Source: Pedococcus aerophilus
GTDB taxonomy: Bacteria > Actinomycetota > Actinomycetes > Actinomycetales > Dermatophilaceae
Direction of reading: 5' to 3'
NCBI RefSeq assembly: GCF_039532215.1
Contig: NZ_BAAARN010000003.1
Span: 62,001-126,000, forward strand
DNA length: 64,000 nucleotides
Shown here: positions 34,555 through 43,860 of the stretch, piece by piece
Position numbering within the stretch: the stretch's first letter is position 1
Layout: every line of letters starts with the position of its first letter
Translations under genes and position numbers: made by a program
The notes under the pieces: generated by a model
Database searches by the model: none
The model's input: only the letters and a program-made list of their open reading frames with translations
Told to the model about the DNA's origin: nothing

Positions 34555-37500
34555 TCAGCGGGTGAAGCGGAGGGTCACCACCTGGAAGGGGCGCAGGGCG
34601 AGCGTGACCCCACCCTCGACGACCTGGACCCCGGCCGTCTCGAGCGGTCGTTCGAGCAGGTCGACCGTGTCGATCGTCCCGAACTCGAACCCCGCCAGCA
34701 CCGTCGCCGAACCCCTGGCCCCCAGCGACTCGTAGAGCCGGACCACCACGTCGCCCGACCCGTCGTCGGCCAGCTTGACGGCCTCGACGACGGCCGAGCC
34801 GGAAGACACGGAGACCAGCGGCTCGACCGCGGCCCCCGACCCGGAGACCGTCCGAAGCGGCAGGTTGACCCGGTACCCTTCGCGGATAGCGTCGGCGATC
34901 CCGGCGCCGGGGACGACGGCATACCGGAGGCGGTGCACCCCGAGGTCGGCGACGGGGTCGGGGCTCTGCGGGGCGCGGAGCAGCGAGAGCCGGACCTGGG
35001 TCGTGGAGCCACCGCCCTCGCGGTCGCGGCGGGTGACGTCGTGGCCGTACGTGGAGTCGTTGACCACAGCGGCGCCGTACCCGGGCTCGCCGACGTGGAC
35101 CCAGCGGTGGGCGCAGATCTCGAACTTGGCCGCGTCCCACGACGTGTTGGTGTGCGTCGGGCGGTGGACGTGCCCGAACTGCACCTCCGCGGTGGAGCGC
35201 TCGGTCGTCACGTCGAGGTCGAACCCGGCCTTGAGGATCTTCTCCCGCTCGCGCCAGTCGACCTCGGTGTCGACGTCGACCCGGGCCTCACCGGGGGTGA
35301 GCGTGAGGAGCTGCGTGACGGTGGACTCGCCGAACGACCGCACGACGCGCACGCCGCCATCCACGCCGGAGACCGAGGAGACGTCGGTAAGGTCGGTCCA
35401 GGTGCGGCGGTAGTAGGCGTCGACGTCCCACGCGTCGAAGTCGACGGGGGTGTCGGGGTGCAGCTGGAGCAGGTTGCCGGCGCTTCCCGGCGCGAGGGCC
35501 TCGCGCCCCGTGGCCGTGTCGACCACCGAGGTGAGCAGGCCGCGGGCGTCGACGACCGCACGGACGAGACCGTTGGACAGCACCCACCCGTCGCCGTCGG
35601 TGGTGACCTCCACCGGTGCACCACCCGACGCAGCAGAGGGACCGGCCGCGCCGCCCGCCACTCCCGCACGCTCGTGGGGCGCGGCGTTGAAGACCACTTC
35701 GACGTCGCCCTCACCGGCCAGCGCGGCCTGGGCGCGGTCGATGATCGCCTCGAGCTCGGCGGCGACCGCCTCGTAGTTGGCGACGGCCTCGCGGTGCACC
35801 CACCCGATCGACGAGCCGGGGAGGATGTCGTGGAACTGCTGCAGCAGCACCACCTTCCAGATCCGGTCCAGCTCCTCGGACGGATACGGCGCCCCGGTGC
35901 GGACCGTCGCGGTGCTCGCCCAGAGCTCGGCCTCGCGCAGGAGGTGCTCGCTGCGACGGTTGCCCTGCTTGGTCTTGGCCTGCGAGGTGTAGGTGCCGCG
36001 GTGCATCTCGAGGTAGAGCTCGCCGACCCAGATCGGGGCGTCTGGGTACTCCGCCTCGGCCTGCTCGAAGAACGCGTCCGGCCGCTCGACCTCGACGCGC
36101 GCCGATCCGTCGAGGTCACGCAGCCGCGACGCCCGGGCGAGCATCTCGCGGGTGGGGCCGCCACCGCCGTCGCCCCAGCCGAACGGCAGCAGCGACCGGG
36201 TCGCGTCGCCCTTGTCGGAGAAGTTGCGGGCGGCGTGGGCGACCTCGGCCCCGGAGACCTCCGAGCCGTAGGTGTCGGCCGGCGGGAAGTGCGTGAAGAT
36301 CCGCGTGCCGTCCAGGCCCTCCCAGCGGAACGAGTGGTGCGGGAAACGGTTCGTCGTGTTCCACGAGATCTTCTGCGTGAGGAACCACTGCGACGCCGAC
36401 AGCGCGATGAGCTGCGGCAGGGCGGCGGTGTACCCGAACGAGTCCGGCAGCCACACCTCGCGCGTCTCGATGCCGAACTCGTCGAGGAAGAACCGCTTCC
36501 CGTGGTTGAGCTGGCGGGCCAGCGCCTCGCCGCCGGGCATGTTCGTGTCGGACTCGACCCACATCCCGCCGACGGGGACGAAGCGACCCTCGCGGACGCG
36601 CTCGACCACCCCGGCCCACACCTCCGGCCGGTGGTCGCGCAGCCACGCGAACTGCTGCGCCGAGGACATGGCGTAGACCAGCTCGGGGTGCTCGTCCATC
36701 AGGGCGAGGACGTTCGAGCTGGTGCGGGCGACCTTGCGGACGGTCTCGCGGACCGGCCACAGCCAGGCCGAGTCGATGTGGGCGTGGCCGACCGCGGAGA
36801 TCCGGTGGGCGCTGGCGCGAGCCGGGTCGGCGAGGACACCGGCGAGCTGTTCCCTTGCGGCAGGGGCGGATCCGGCGATGTCGGAGGTGTCGAGGGCGTC
36901 GAACGCGCGGTCGATCGCCCGCAGCAGCTGCCACTGCCTCGGGTCGCTCTCGGGGAGCTCGGCGGCCAGCTGGCCGAGCACCTCGAGGTCCTGCTGGAGC
37001 TCCCAGACCTCCTGCTCGAACACCGCGAGTTCGGCCCGCACGACCGAGTACATCGGCTCGCTGCCCGCAGTCTCCTTCTCCCCCAACGGAGACGGCGTGA
37101 AGTCGAAGCCGCCACCACCGAGCAGCAGCGGGTTCGACGCCGACTCGACGAACAGCTCGACCTCCTCACCCCCCTGCGCGTCGTCGGCGACACGGACCCA
37201 CTGGTTGCGCGGGTTGAGCCCCTTCACCGGGGTGCCGTCGGCGCGGTAGACGAGCCCCTCGACGTGGAACCCGGTGCGCAGCGGGTCGAACCCCAGGTCG
37301 AGCCGCAGGTCGACCGGCCGTCCCGCGTGAGCCGCGGGCACCGTCGCGCGGACCCGCCACCACGTCGTGCCCCACGGCGGGCCCCAACGGTCGCCGACCT
37401 CCGCATCGGCGTAGTCCGCGGCCAGGCCCTCCTCGAGGGGCACGGGCTCGCCGGGGGCGTCCCAGCGGCCGAGCTCGACGGGCACGGGCGCCGACCAGAC

Positions 37501-37566
37501 GGCGGCCTCGATCCGCTGCAGGGTCCGGCGCAGTCGCCCCTCGATGAGGCGGCGGTCGTCGTGCAT
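34555..37566 (-). CDS. GH38 alpha-mannosidase
   Basis: 1003 residues from ATG 37566, preceded by AAGGAG; the frame opens further but across the preceding gene. GH38 signatures in order: metal-site GHAHIDSAWLWPVRE near residue 265, DTNMPGGEALARQL, the nucleophile Asp in LPDSFGYTAALPQ, GWGDGGGGPT, and QFHDILPGSSIG. Large beta-sandwich domains complete the chain to VVTLRFTR. It removes alpha-linked mannose from oligosaccharides by a retaining mechanism; no signal peptide, so it acts on imported glycans. Last gene of the six-gene ABC operon 43205-34555. Confidence 0.95.
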   Translation of the reverse strand: MHDDRRLIEGRLRRTLQRIEAAVWSAPVPVELGRWDAPGEPVPLEEGLAADYADAEVGDRWGPPWGTTWWRVRATVPAAHAGRPVDLRLDLGFDPLRTGFHVEGLVYRADGTPVKGLNPRNQWVRVADDAQGGEEVELFVESASNPLLLGGGGFDFTPSPLGEKETAGSEPMYSVVRAELAVFEQEVWELQQDLEVLGQLAAELPESDPRQWQLLRAIDRAFDALDTSDIAGSAPAAREQLAGVLADPARASAHRISAVGHAHIDSAWLWPVRETVRKVARTSSNVLALMDEHPELVYAMSSAQQFAWLRDHRPEVWAGVVERVREGRFVPVGGMWVESDTNMPGGEALARQLNHGKRFFLDEFGIETREVWLPDSFGYTAALPQLIALSASQWFLTQKISWNTTNRFPHHSFRWEGLDGTRIFTHFPPADTYGSEVSGAEVAHAARNFSDKGDATRSLLPFGWGDGGGGPTREMLARASRLRDLDGSARVEVERPDAFFEQAEAEYPDAPIWVGELYLEMHRGTYTSQAKTKQGNRRSEHLLREAELWASTATVRTGAPYPSEELDRIWKVVLLQQFHDILPGSSIGWVHREAVANYEAVAAELEAIIDRAQAALAGEGDVEVVFNAAPHERAGVAGGAAGPSAASGGAPVEVTTDGDGWVLSNGLVRAVVDARGLLTSVVDTATGREALAPGSAGNLLQLHPDTPVDFDAWDVDAYYRRTWTDLTDVSSVSGVDGGVRVVRSFGESTVTQLLTLTPGEARVDVDTEVDWREREKILKAGFDLDVTTERSTAEVQFGHVHRPTHTNTSWDAAKFEICAHRWVHVGEPGYGAAVVNDSTYGHDVTRRDREGGGSTTQVRLSLLRAPQSPDPVADLGVHRLRYAVVPGAGIADAIREGYRVNLPLRTVSGSGAAVEPLVSVSSGSAVVEAVKLADDGSGDVVVRLYESLGARGSATVLAGFEFGTIDTVDLLERPLETAGVQVVEGGVTLALRPFQVVTLRFTR

Positions 37567-37663
37567 GGGTGCTCCTTCTCGTGGGGGCGAGTGGTGGTGC
37601 GATCGGTATGGCGCGTGGTCGGGCGGGACGTCGTGGTGCGTGGGTGGGTGGTGGCCGTCGCCC

Positions 37664-38884
37664 TCAGGCGGCGATGGCGACGATGGTGCGGTCGGTGCGT
37701 TCGAGGAGGTGGTGGCCCTCGTGCCCTCCGACGATGACACGGTCGCCACGGACCGGCGACCGGCGACCGTCGGGGCAGACGAGCATGGTGCCGTCGGCGT
37801 CGAGGGCCACGAGCTCGTCACCGAGCCGCAGCAGGAGAGGCGCGTCGGGTCCGGCCGACACCGCCGTTCGTCCGGCGAGCATCCCGCCGAGGACGTCGCC
37901 GTCGGCACAGGCCACCCAGGTCGTCGGCGACCCCGGAGCCGCGTCGTGACCGTGGCGGTGGAAGTCGCTGCCGCCCAATGGGGTTGGGCTGCCGACAGCC
38001 GTCCACCACGCCAGCGGTCCACCATCGGCCAGGTCACGCCAGGACGAGTGCCAGACCTCGGCGGCGCTCGCCGCACGGGAGCCGGGAGGGCTCGGGTGGC
38101 GCCAGGCGCAGTCGCCGGACACGGGGTGGTTGACCGACAGCAGGCCTCCGCGACCCGCGACCTCCCCGGCCCAGGTGCCGCCCGGCAGTCGGAAGTCCAC
38201 CCAGCCGATGTCACCGAACGCGTTGGCGTGGCCGTCGGCCGTGGTCACCTCCTGGCCCGGCAGCAGGTCGATACCGTGACGCGCGCCGACCTCGGCGAGG
38301 AACGGGTGGTGGCTGGTCGTGTTGTGGTCGGTGACCCACAGGAAGTCCAGGCCGCGACCGGACGCCAGCGCCGCCAGCTCGTCGATGGTGAGCGAGCCGT
38401 CGGAGTGCACCGTGTGGGCGTGACAGTCACCGGCGTGCCAGGTGAGCCCGTCGACCGAGGGCAGTTCGCGACGCGGCGGACGGGGCGCGATCGGCGGACG
38501 GGAGCCCTCGACCGCAACCGTCCTCCCAGACACCCGGACCTCGACGTCGGTCTCGACCACCACCTCCCACGCCAGACCCTCGAGCGGGAGGCGGTGCAGG
38601 CCGAGGACCACCTGCCACTCCCCGACAGGCAGGCCACGGTCGAGGTAGCCGGGTGTCGTGCCGTGGTGGCCGAGCTCGACCAGGCTGCGCGCACCACCCG
38701 ACCACCCACGCCAGCCGAGCGGGTCCACCAGCCCCAGGTCCAGGACCCCGCCGGAGCCGTGGGACCGGTCGAACTCCAGCGTGAGGCGGACCCCGCGCGA
38801 CGACGCCGGGACCTCGAACGGCAGGTACTGCCAGACCGACTCGGCCCGGTCGTCCGGGGTCCAGGTCCCGGCGTGCCGGATCAC
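37664..38884 (-). CDS. CehA/McbA family metallohydrolase (PHP domain)
   Basis: 406 residues from GTG 38884, overlapping the ATPase stop by GTGA. Residues 1-145 form a beta-sandwich-like N-terminal domain. The PHP domain starts at GDCHAHTVHSDGSLTIDELA (about 152-171) with metal ligands HxH and Asp, then FLWVTDHNTTSHHPF, LLPGQEVTT, LSVNHPVSG and the late GGSDFHRHG. PHP members of this group are phosphoesterases or phosphodiesterases. Its place between a sugar ABC ATPase and an alpha-mannosidase suggests action on phosphorylated mannosyl glycans; that is inference. Confidence 0.87.
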   Translation of the reverse strand: MIRHAGTWTPDDRAESVWQYLPFEVPASSRGVRLTLEFDRSHGSGGVLDLGLVDPLGWRGWSGGARSLVELGHHGTTPGYLDRGLPVGEWQVVLGLHRLPLEGLAWEVVVETDVEVRVSGRTVAVEGSRPPIAPRPPRRELPSVDGLTWHAGDCHAHTVHSDGSLTIDELAALASGRGLDFLWVTDHNTTSHHPFLAEVGARHGIDLLPGQEVTTADGHANAFGDIGWVDFRLPGGTWAGEVAGRGGLLSVNHPVSGDCAWRHPSPPGSRAASAAEVWHSSWRDLADGGPLAWWTAVGSPTPLGGSDFHRHGHDAAPGSPTTWVACADGDVLGGMLAGRTAVSAGPDAPLLLRLGDELVALDADGTMLVCPDGRRSPVRGDRVIVGGHEGHHLLERTDRTIVAIAA

Positions 38885-39993
38885 GACCCGACCAGCTCGC
38901 CGTCCCCGCCGGCCCGGTAGAGCAGGGCCCGCCCCGGAGCCGGGGTGAGGTGCACCGTGTCGCCGAGCTGGGGTTCCTCGGCCTCGGGCAGCACGGCGCG
39001 CACCGACTGCTCGCCGCCGTCGGCCGTGACGAGGACGTTGACGCCGAGGTTCTCGACCGCGCTGACCGTGCCCCTCATCCCCGAGGACCCGGGGTCGCCC
39101 GACTCACCTCCCGCGGGGACCCCCTCACGATCCCCGGGTGAGGCGACGACGTACTCCGGGCGCACGCCGTACACGACCTTGTCGCCCTCGCCGACGGCGA
39201 AGCCCTCGGGCACGGGCAGGGTGAACCCGCCGAGGTCGAGGCGTCCGTCGACGACCTGGGCGTCGAGGAGGTTCATGGGCGTCGCGCCGATGAAGTTGGC
39301 GACGAAGGTGTTGGCGGGGCGCTGGAAGACCTCGCGCGGCGTGCCGATCTGGCGGATGCGACCGGACTCCATGACGGCCATCCGGTCTGCCATCGCCAGG
39401 GCCTCGGCCTGGTCGTGCGTGACGAAGACCGTGGTGACGCCGAGCGACTTCTGGAGCTGCTTGAGGAAAGTGCGGGCCTCGAGCCGCAACCGGGCGTCGA
39501 GGTTGGACAGCGGCTCGTCGAAGAGGAACACCTGTGGGTGGCAGGCGATCGCGCGGGCCAGGGCGACGCGCTGCTGCTGCCCACCGGAGAGCTGGGCGGG
39601 GCGCCGTTGCATCAGCGCGCCCAGGCTCAGCCCGTCGGCCGTCTCGCGCGCCCTCGACTCGCGCTCGGCCTTGGGGACCTTCTGGATCCGCAACGGGTAG
39701 GCGACGTTGTCGGTCACCGTCATGTGCGGGAAGAGCGCATAGTCCTGGAACACCATCGCGACGTCACGGTCGCCCGGGTCGAGGCGCGTGACGTCGCGGT
39801 CACCGATGTGCACCGTGCCCTCGGTGGCGGCCTCGAGGCCTGCGAGCGTCCGCAGCAGCGTGGTCTTGCCACAGCCCGAGGGACCGAGCAGCGCGAAGAA
39901 CTCGCCGTCGGCGATCTCGACGTCGACACCGTCGACACCGCGCACCCCGCCGGGGTACTCCTTGACCAGTCCGGTCAGTGTCACTGAGGCCAT
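38881..39993 (-). CDS. ABC transporter ATP-binding protein (UgpC/PotA-like)
   Basis: 370 residues from ATG 39993, overlapping the permease stop by one base (TGATG). Walker A GPSGCGKTT, Q-loop FQDYALFPHMTV, signature LSGGQQQRVALARAI, Walker B VFLFDEPLSNLDA, H-loop FVTHDQAEA. The C-terminal 120 residues form a TOBE/OB regulatory domain (VYGVRPEYV). It energises the two permeases encoded just upstream. Many actinobacterial sugar transporters share one MsiK-type ATPase encoded elsewhere; this operon carries its own. Confidence 0.94.
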   Translation of the reverse strand: MASVTLTGLVKEYPGGVRGVDGVDVEIADGEFFALLGPSGCGKTTLLRTLAGLEAATEGTVHIGDRDVTRLDPGDRDVAMVFQDYALFPHMTVTDNVAYPLRIQKVPKAERESRARETADGLSLGALMQRRPAQLSGGQQQRVALARAIACHPQVFLFDEPLSNLDARLRLEARTFLKQLQKSLGVTTVFVTHDQAEALAMADRMAVMESGRIRQIGTPREVFQRPANTFVANFIGATPMNLLDAQVVDGRLDLGGFTLPVPEGFAVGEGDKVVYGVRPEYVVASPGDREGVPAGGESGDPGSSGMRGTVSAVENLGVNVLVTADGGEQSVRAVLPEAEEPQLGDTVHLTPAPGRALLYRAGGDGELVGS

Positions 39994-40895
39994 CAGCCCT
40001 TGATTCCTCCTTGGAAGGCGAACCCGTAGCGGCGGTTCACGACGAGGTAGAGCACGACGACGGGGACGGAGTAGACCAGCGCGAAGGTGGAGATGAGCGC
40101 GAAGTTCGGCTGGCCGCCGGCGTCGTAGAACGTGTACATCACTACTGCCGCAGGCTGTTTCGCGGGATCGGACAGCAGGACGTAGGGAACGAGGAAGTTG
40201 CCCCAGACCTGGACCAGCGCCCAGACGCCCACCGTCGCCATACCCGGTCGGATGACCGGCAGGACGATGTGGCGCAGGATCTGGCTCGGTGAGGCGCCGA
40301 ACACGCGGGCCGACTCCTCGTAGGACTTCGGGATCGAGTCGACGAAGTCCTTGAGCATGAACACCGCCGCGGGCAGCAGGCCCCCCGACAGCACGAGCAC
40401 CACCCCGAACTGCCGGTCGATGATCCCGAGCTGGAAGAGCATGAGGAAGATCGGCACCATGGCCGCCGTCCCCGTGACGATCGAGCTGAGCAGCAGTAGG
40501 GCGTAGAGGATCTGGTCACGTCCCGGGATGCGCACCCGCGAGAGGGCGTATGCCGCGAGGGCGGCGAGGACGATCACCAGCAGCGAGGAGCCGATCGCCA
40601 GGACGAGGGAGTTCCGGATCGACGGCCAGGTCTGGGGGTTGGCCAGCAGCTTGTCGAAGTTGTCGAAGGTGAAGCCGGACAGCGTCGCCCGGTAGGACGG
40701 CGCCGGGGAGAACGGTGTCAGGACCAGCCACAGCAGCGGCAGCGCGAAGAAGACGACGAGGACGCAGAGGCCGGCATAGCCGAGCGAGCGCACCGCGATG
40801 GTCCGCGCCGGGCCACCTGCCCCCGGGCGCGGTGCCGAGCCGGCAGGTGGGCGTCGTGGGGCTGCCGTCGAGGGAGTCACTGCAGGCGCCGTCAT
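39993..40895 (-). CDS. Carbohydrate ABC transporter permease (MalG-like)
   Basis: 300 residues from ATG 40895, with AAGGAGG upstream and ATGA overlap with the previous stop. The N-terminus is Pro/Ala-rich, followed by six membrane helices. The ATPase-coupling EAA loop reads ESARVFGASPSQILRHIVLPVIRPG near residue 200. The C-terminus ends FAFQGGIKG, typical of the MalG side of sugar importers. It pairs with the permease at 40892-41803 to form the channel for the binding protein at 41778-43205. Confidence 0.94.
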   Translation of the reverse strand: MTAPAVTPSTAAPRRPPAGSAPRPGAGGPARTIAVRSLGYAGLCVLVVFFALPLLWLVLTPFSPAPSYRATLSGFTFDNFDKLLANPQTWPSIRNSLVLAIGSSLLVIVLAALAAYALSRVRIPGRDQILYALLLLSSIVTGTAAMVPIFLMLFQLGIIDRQFGVVLVLSGGLLPAAVFMLKDFVDSIPKSYEESARVFGASPSQILRHIVLPVIRPGMATVGVWALVQVWGNFLVPYVLLSDPAKQPAAVVMYTFYDAGGQPNFALISTFALVYSVPVVVLYLVVNRRYGFAFQGGIKG

Positions 40896-41803
40896 GCCGT
40901 CGCCTCCTTGTCGCTGCCCGTCCGCAGCAGCCGGATGTAGATCACGGCGATGACGAGGTTGGCGAGCAGGAGCAGCAGCGAGATCGCCGAGCCGTACCCG
41001 AGGTGGCCGCCGATGATGGCCTCCTTGTAGATGTAGACGGGCAAGATCTCCGACTCGTTGTCCGGGCCACCCCCGGTGAGCAGGTAGGGCGAGAAGTCGT
41101 TGAACGTCCACAGCGTGATGAGCAGAGTGTTCGTCAGCACGTGCCGCTTCACGGTCGGCAGCACCACGTCCCGCAGCTGCTGCCACGGCCGCGCCCCGGC
41201 CATCCTCGCCACTTCGAGGTGCGAACGCGGGACCGTGTTGAGCGCTGCCGAGTAGAGCAGCATCGAGAACGCCGTACCGCGCCAGATGTTGAAGATGATG
41301 ATGACGGCCATCGGGTGGTCGAGCGCCCAGGCCATGTCGGTGGTGCCGAGCAGGGCGTTGAGGGTGCCGTCACGGCGGTCGAGCAGGGCCTGCCAGAGGA
41401 AGGCGACGACCGAGCCGGGCAGGATCCACGCGAGGAGGACCAGGACGTTGAGCGTGTTGCGGATCGCCGGGCGCGTCGTGCGGAAGAACCACGCGAGCAG
41501 GAAGCCGAGGACGTTCTGCCCGACGACGGCGGAGAAGCCGACGTAGAGGAGCGTCAGGTAGAGGGACTTGGTGAAGGCGGGGTCGCCGAGGGCCGTGACG
41601 TAGTTGCCGAGACCGACGAAGGTGGGCGCCTTCGCGCCGGATCCGCTGAGGCTGTAGTCGAGCAGGCCGAGGTAGATCGTCCAGGCGGCCGGGAAGACGA
41701 GGAACACCCCGACGAGGACGAGAGCCGGTGCGACGAACGCCGTCGCCCGCCCCCTGCCGAGGCCGACGACGTCCGCATCAGCCCCCGGAGACGTGGTCGG
41801 CAC
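40892..41803 (-). CDS. Carbohydrate ABC transporter permease (MalF-like)
   Basis: 303 residues from GTG 41803; this start overlaps the binding-protein gene by 26 bases and may be a little too long. Six membrane helices with WTIYLGLLDYSL after the first, and the EAA coupling loop LEVARMAGARPWQQLRDVVLPTV near residue 210. FNDFSPYLLTGGGP is characteristic of MalF-type subunits. It forms a heterodimer with the following permease. Inner membrane. Confidence 0.93.
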   Translation of the reverse strand: MPTTSPGADADVVGLGRGRATAFVAPALVLVGVFLVFPAAWTIYLGLLDYSLSGSGAKAPTFVGLGNYVTALGDPAFTKSLYLTLLYVGFSAVVGQNVLGFLLAWFFRTTRPAIRNTLNVLVLLAWILPGSVVAFLWQALLDRRDGTLNALLGTTDMAWALDHPMAVIIIFNIWRGTAFSMLLYSAALNTVPRSHLEVARMAGARPWQQLRDVVLPTVKRHVLTNTLLITLWTFNDFSPYLLTGGGPDNESEILPVYIYKEAIIGGHLGYGSAISLLLLLANLVIAVIYIRLLRTGSDKEATA

Positions 41804-43205
41804 CGACGGCCTTCTCGAGGGTGGACTGGTAGGCGGCAGCGGCCTCGTCGGCGCTCTTGCCGCTGACGATGGCGGCGGTCGCCTCCTGGATGGCGAGCGA
41901 GACCTCGTTGTACTTCTCGTCGGAGGGCCGGTAGGTCGTGATCGGCAGGACCTCCTTGGAGATGAAGGTCAGCAGCGGGTCGTTCGTCAGCGTCTGCGCG
42001 TTGACGTCGGCGCGGGCCGAGATGCGGATCTGGGCCTTGGACAAGGCGGTCTGCATCTCCGCGGACGACATCCAGGCCATCAGCTCCCACGCCTGCTGGG
42101 GGTACTTCGTCTTGGGGTTGAGCATCCACCCCGCTCCGCCGGAGACGCTGACGAAGTCCTGGCCGTTCACGCCCTTGCCGGGCTCCATCGCGGGGATCTT
42201 GGCCCAGCCGACGACCTCGTCGCGCTTGGGCATGGCGGTTGTCGCGCAGTCCTTGGTGCTGGGGCAGATCACCGAGCGCCAGAAGTAGTCACCCTCGGCC
42301 AGGATGCCGATCTTGTCCTTGCTGAAGTCGGCGAAGGACTGGTCGCGACCGGCCTTGTCCTGCTGCACCTTCGGGTCGCCGAGCCCGCCTCCGTAGATGG
42401 TTGTGTAGAACCCGAGGACGTCCTTGACGCCGGTGGTGGCCCCCTGCCACTTGGCGCCCGAGTCGTCGTAGAGCGGCTGCCCGGTCCCGGCCAGCAGCGG
42501 CAGGAACCCCTGCGCGGTCGTCGCCTCACCCATCGGCACCCCGGCGTTGATCTGGATCGGGGTGACTCCCGGCAGCTTCTTCAGCGCCTCGCCGGCGCTG
42601 ACGATGTCGGCCCACGACTTCGGCTGCCAGTCGGCCGGCAGCCCGGCCTTGGCGAACAGGGTCTTGTTGAAGTAGAGGACACGACCGTCGGTGCCGTTGG
42701 GGATGCCGTAGAGCTCGTCCTTGAAGGTGAGGTTCTGCTGGACCGCCTCGGAGATCTGCGACCAGCCGTCCCAGCTCTTGGCGGTGTCACCGACGACCTT
42801 GTCGAGCGGTTGGACGTACCCCGCACTGGCCAGCTCGCCCAGCCAGATGCCGTCGGCGGCGAAGACGTCCGCGCCACTGCCGGTCTTGAGGTTGAGCTCG
42901 AGCTTGGTCTTGTACTGCTCGTCCTCGACGCCGGACCCGTTGAACGTCACCTTGGCGGTGACCCCTTTCGCCTTCTGCGCGGCGACGAAGCCCGGGATGA
43001 CGCTGTCGGTGATCCAGGCGGCCTCGGCGGCGTTCTTGCCGCCCACGACGTCGTTGGCGCTGATGACCAGCGTGACGTCCTTGGCCTCGGCGTTGGCGCT
43101 GGGATCGGCGGTGGTGGTGTTGTCCTTGGCGCCCACGCATCCGGTGAGGACGAGGGACAGGGCCATACCACTGGTCAGGAGCACGGCACGACGGGACAGG
43201 CGCAT
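41778..43205 (-). CDS. Sugar ABC transporter substrate-binding lipoprotein
   Basis: 475 residues from ATG 43205, with GGAGGT upstream. The signal is lipoprotein type: MRLSRRAVLL, a hydrophobic core, then LVLTGC with the lipidated Cys at residue 23. The mature part is a two-lobed family 1 binding protein (LVISANDVVGG; SGADVFAADGIWLGELASAG; YGIPNGTDGRVLYFN; FLPLLAGTG). It captures an oligosaccharide outside the membrane for the two permeases. Presence of GH38 in the operon makes mannosyl oligosaccharides the likely ligand. Confidence 0.93.
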   Translation of the reverse strand: MRLSRRAVLLTSGMALSLVLTGCVGAKDNTTTADPSANAEAKDVTLVISANDVVGGKNAAEAAWITDSVIPGFVAAQKAKGVTAKVTFNGSGVEDEQYKTKLELNLKTGSGADVFAADGIWLGELASAGYVQPLDKVVGDTAKSWDGWSQISEAVQQNLTFKDELYGIPNGTDGRVLYFNKTLFAKAGLPADWQPKSWADIVSAGEALKKLPGVTPIQINAGVPMGEATTAQGFLPLLAGTGQPLYDDSGAKWQGATTGVKDVLGFYTTIYGGGLGDPKVQQDKAGRDQSFADFSKDKIGILAEGDYFWRSVICPSTKDCATTAMPKRDEVVGWAKIPAMEPGKGVNGQDFVSVSGGAGWMLNPKTKYPQQAWELMAWMSSAEMQTALSKAQIRISARADVNAQTLTNDPLLTFISKEVLPITTYRPSDEKYNEVSLAIQEATAAIVSGKSADEAAAAYQSTLEKAVGADHVSGG

Positions 43206-43344
43206 CGACGAGACCTCCGGGATCGGCGTCAGTGCCCGGCCCGAGGGGCCCTGGACACCGACTGCGGGTCGACGTTGACCCGCGTCCTCAACCCTTCCAC
43301 AGTGGGACGAAACGGTCCATAGTGACAATCTCGTGCTTTGTCTG

Positions 43345-43357
43345 GTCAAAAATTGAC
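43345..43357. promoter_or_regulatory. Candidate operator and -35 region of the mannoside operon
   Basis: GTCAA-TTT-TTGAC is a 13-base palindrome about 140 bases upstream of the binding-protein start, in unusually AT-rich sequence. Its TTGACC end, read toward the operon, could be a -35 element, with CACTAT near 43317-43322 as a -10 element. A regulator for it is not encoded next to the operon. Confidence 0.4.
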
Positions 43358-43413
43358 GAAAGGGCGCGGTCCCGCCCGGTGCCGCCCTGTCCCGGGGGAC
43401 CGCGTCGGGACGC

Positions 43414-43860
43414 CTAGGTCTGCACGAGGGTGCGCAGGGTGGCGTCCGCCTCCGACGACACGGGGTCGTCCAGGTCGCCGATGAACACGACATGGGCCTC
43501 GCGGGCCGGGTTGGAGTCGAGCTCGGCGAGGACGGTCCGGAAGGCCGCGAGGTTCGGGTGGTCCATCGAGGTGCACGCCTCGGCCGGGCGCAAGGTCTCG
43601 ACCGCCGCCTCGAGCTGCGAGCGCGACAGCGGGTACGTCGCCGTGCCGTGTGCGTGCCCGACGATCTTGGCCAGGACGACCGCCGGGAGGCCGTGCGTCC
43701 CGCCGGGCGAGTTCACGTGCGGGAACTCCAGCTCGGGCGAGCTGGACGCGGGGCTGATGCCCACGCCATACGCGACGGGCGCCTGCCAGCCCTCGATGGT
43801 GGAGGCGAGGGCGTCCTTGATCGCGGCAAGGCCTTCGGGGGTGCTCCAGTTGGCGGTCAT
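43414..43860 (-). CDS. Conserved protein of unknown function
   Basis: 148 residues from ATG 43860. The sequence is soluble and acidic, with ANWSTPEGLAAIKDALASTI, ELEFPHVNSPGGTHGLPAVV, VGHAHGTATYPLSRSQLE and HVVFIGDLDDPVSSEADA. I do not recognise a family. The start codon overlaps the TGA that an unshifted P1 peptidase would use (ATGA 43860-43857), so it is the last gene of the coupled operon 45743-43414. As the sequence stands, the peptidase frame runs into it and would give a fused product. Confidence 0.75.
   Translation of the reverse strand: MTANWSTPEGLAAIKDALASTIEGWQAPVAYGVGISPASSSPELEFPHVNSPGGTHGLPAVVLAKIVGHAHGTATYPLSRSQLEAAVETLRPAEACTSMDHPNLAAFRTVLAELDSNPAREAHVVFIGDLDDPVSSEADATLRTLVQT

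Noticed and set aside
34933-37737. Long plus-strand open frame opposite the alpha-mannosidase
   Set aside because: Antisense shadow; GH38 motifs are intact on the minus strand.
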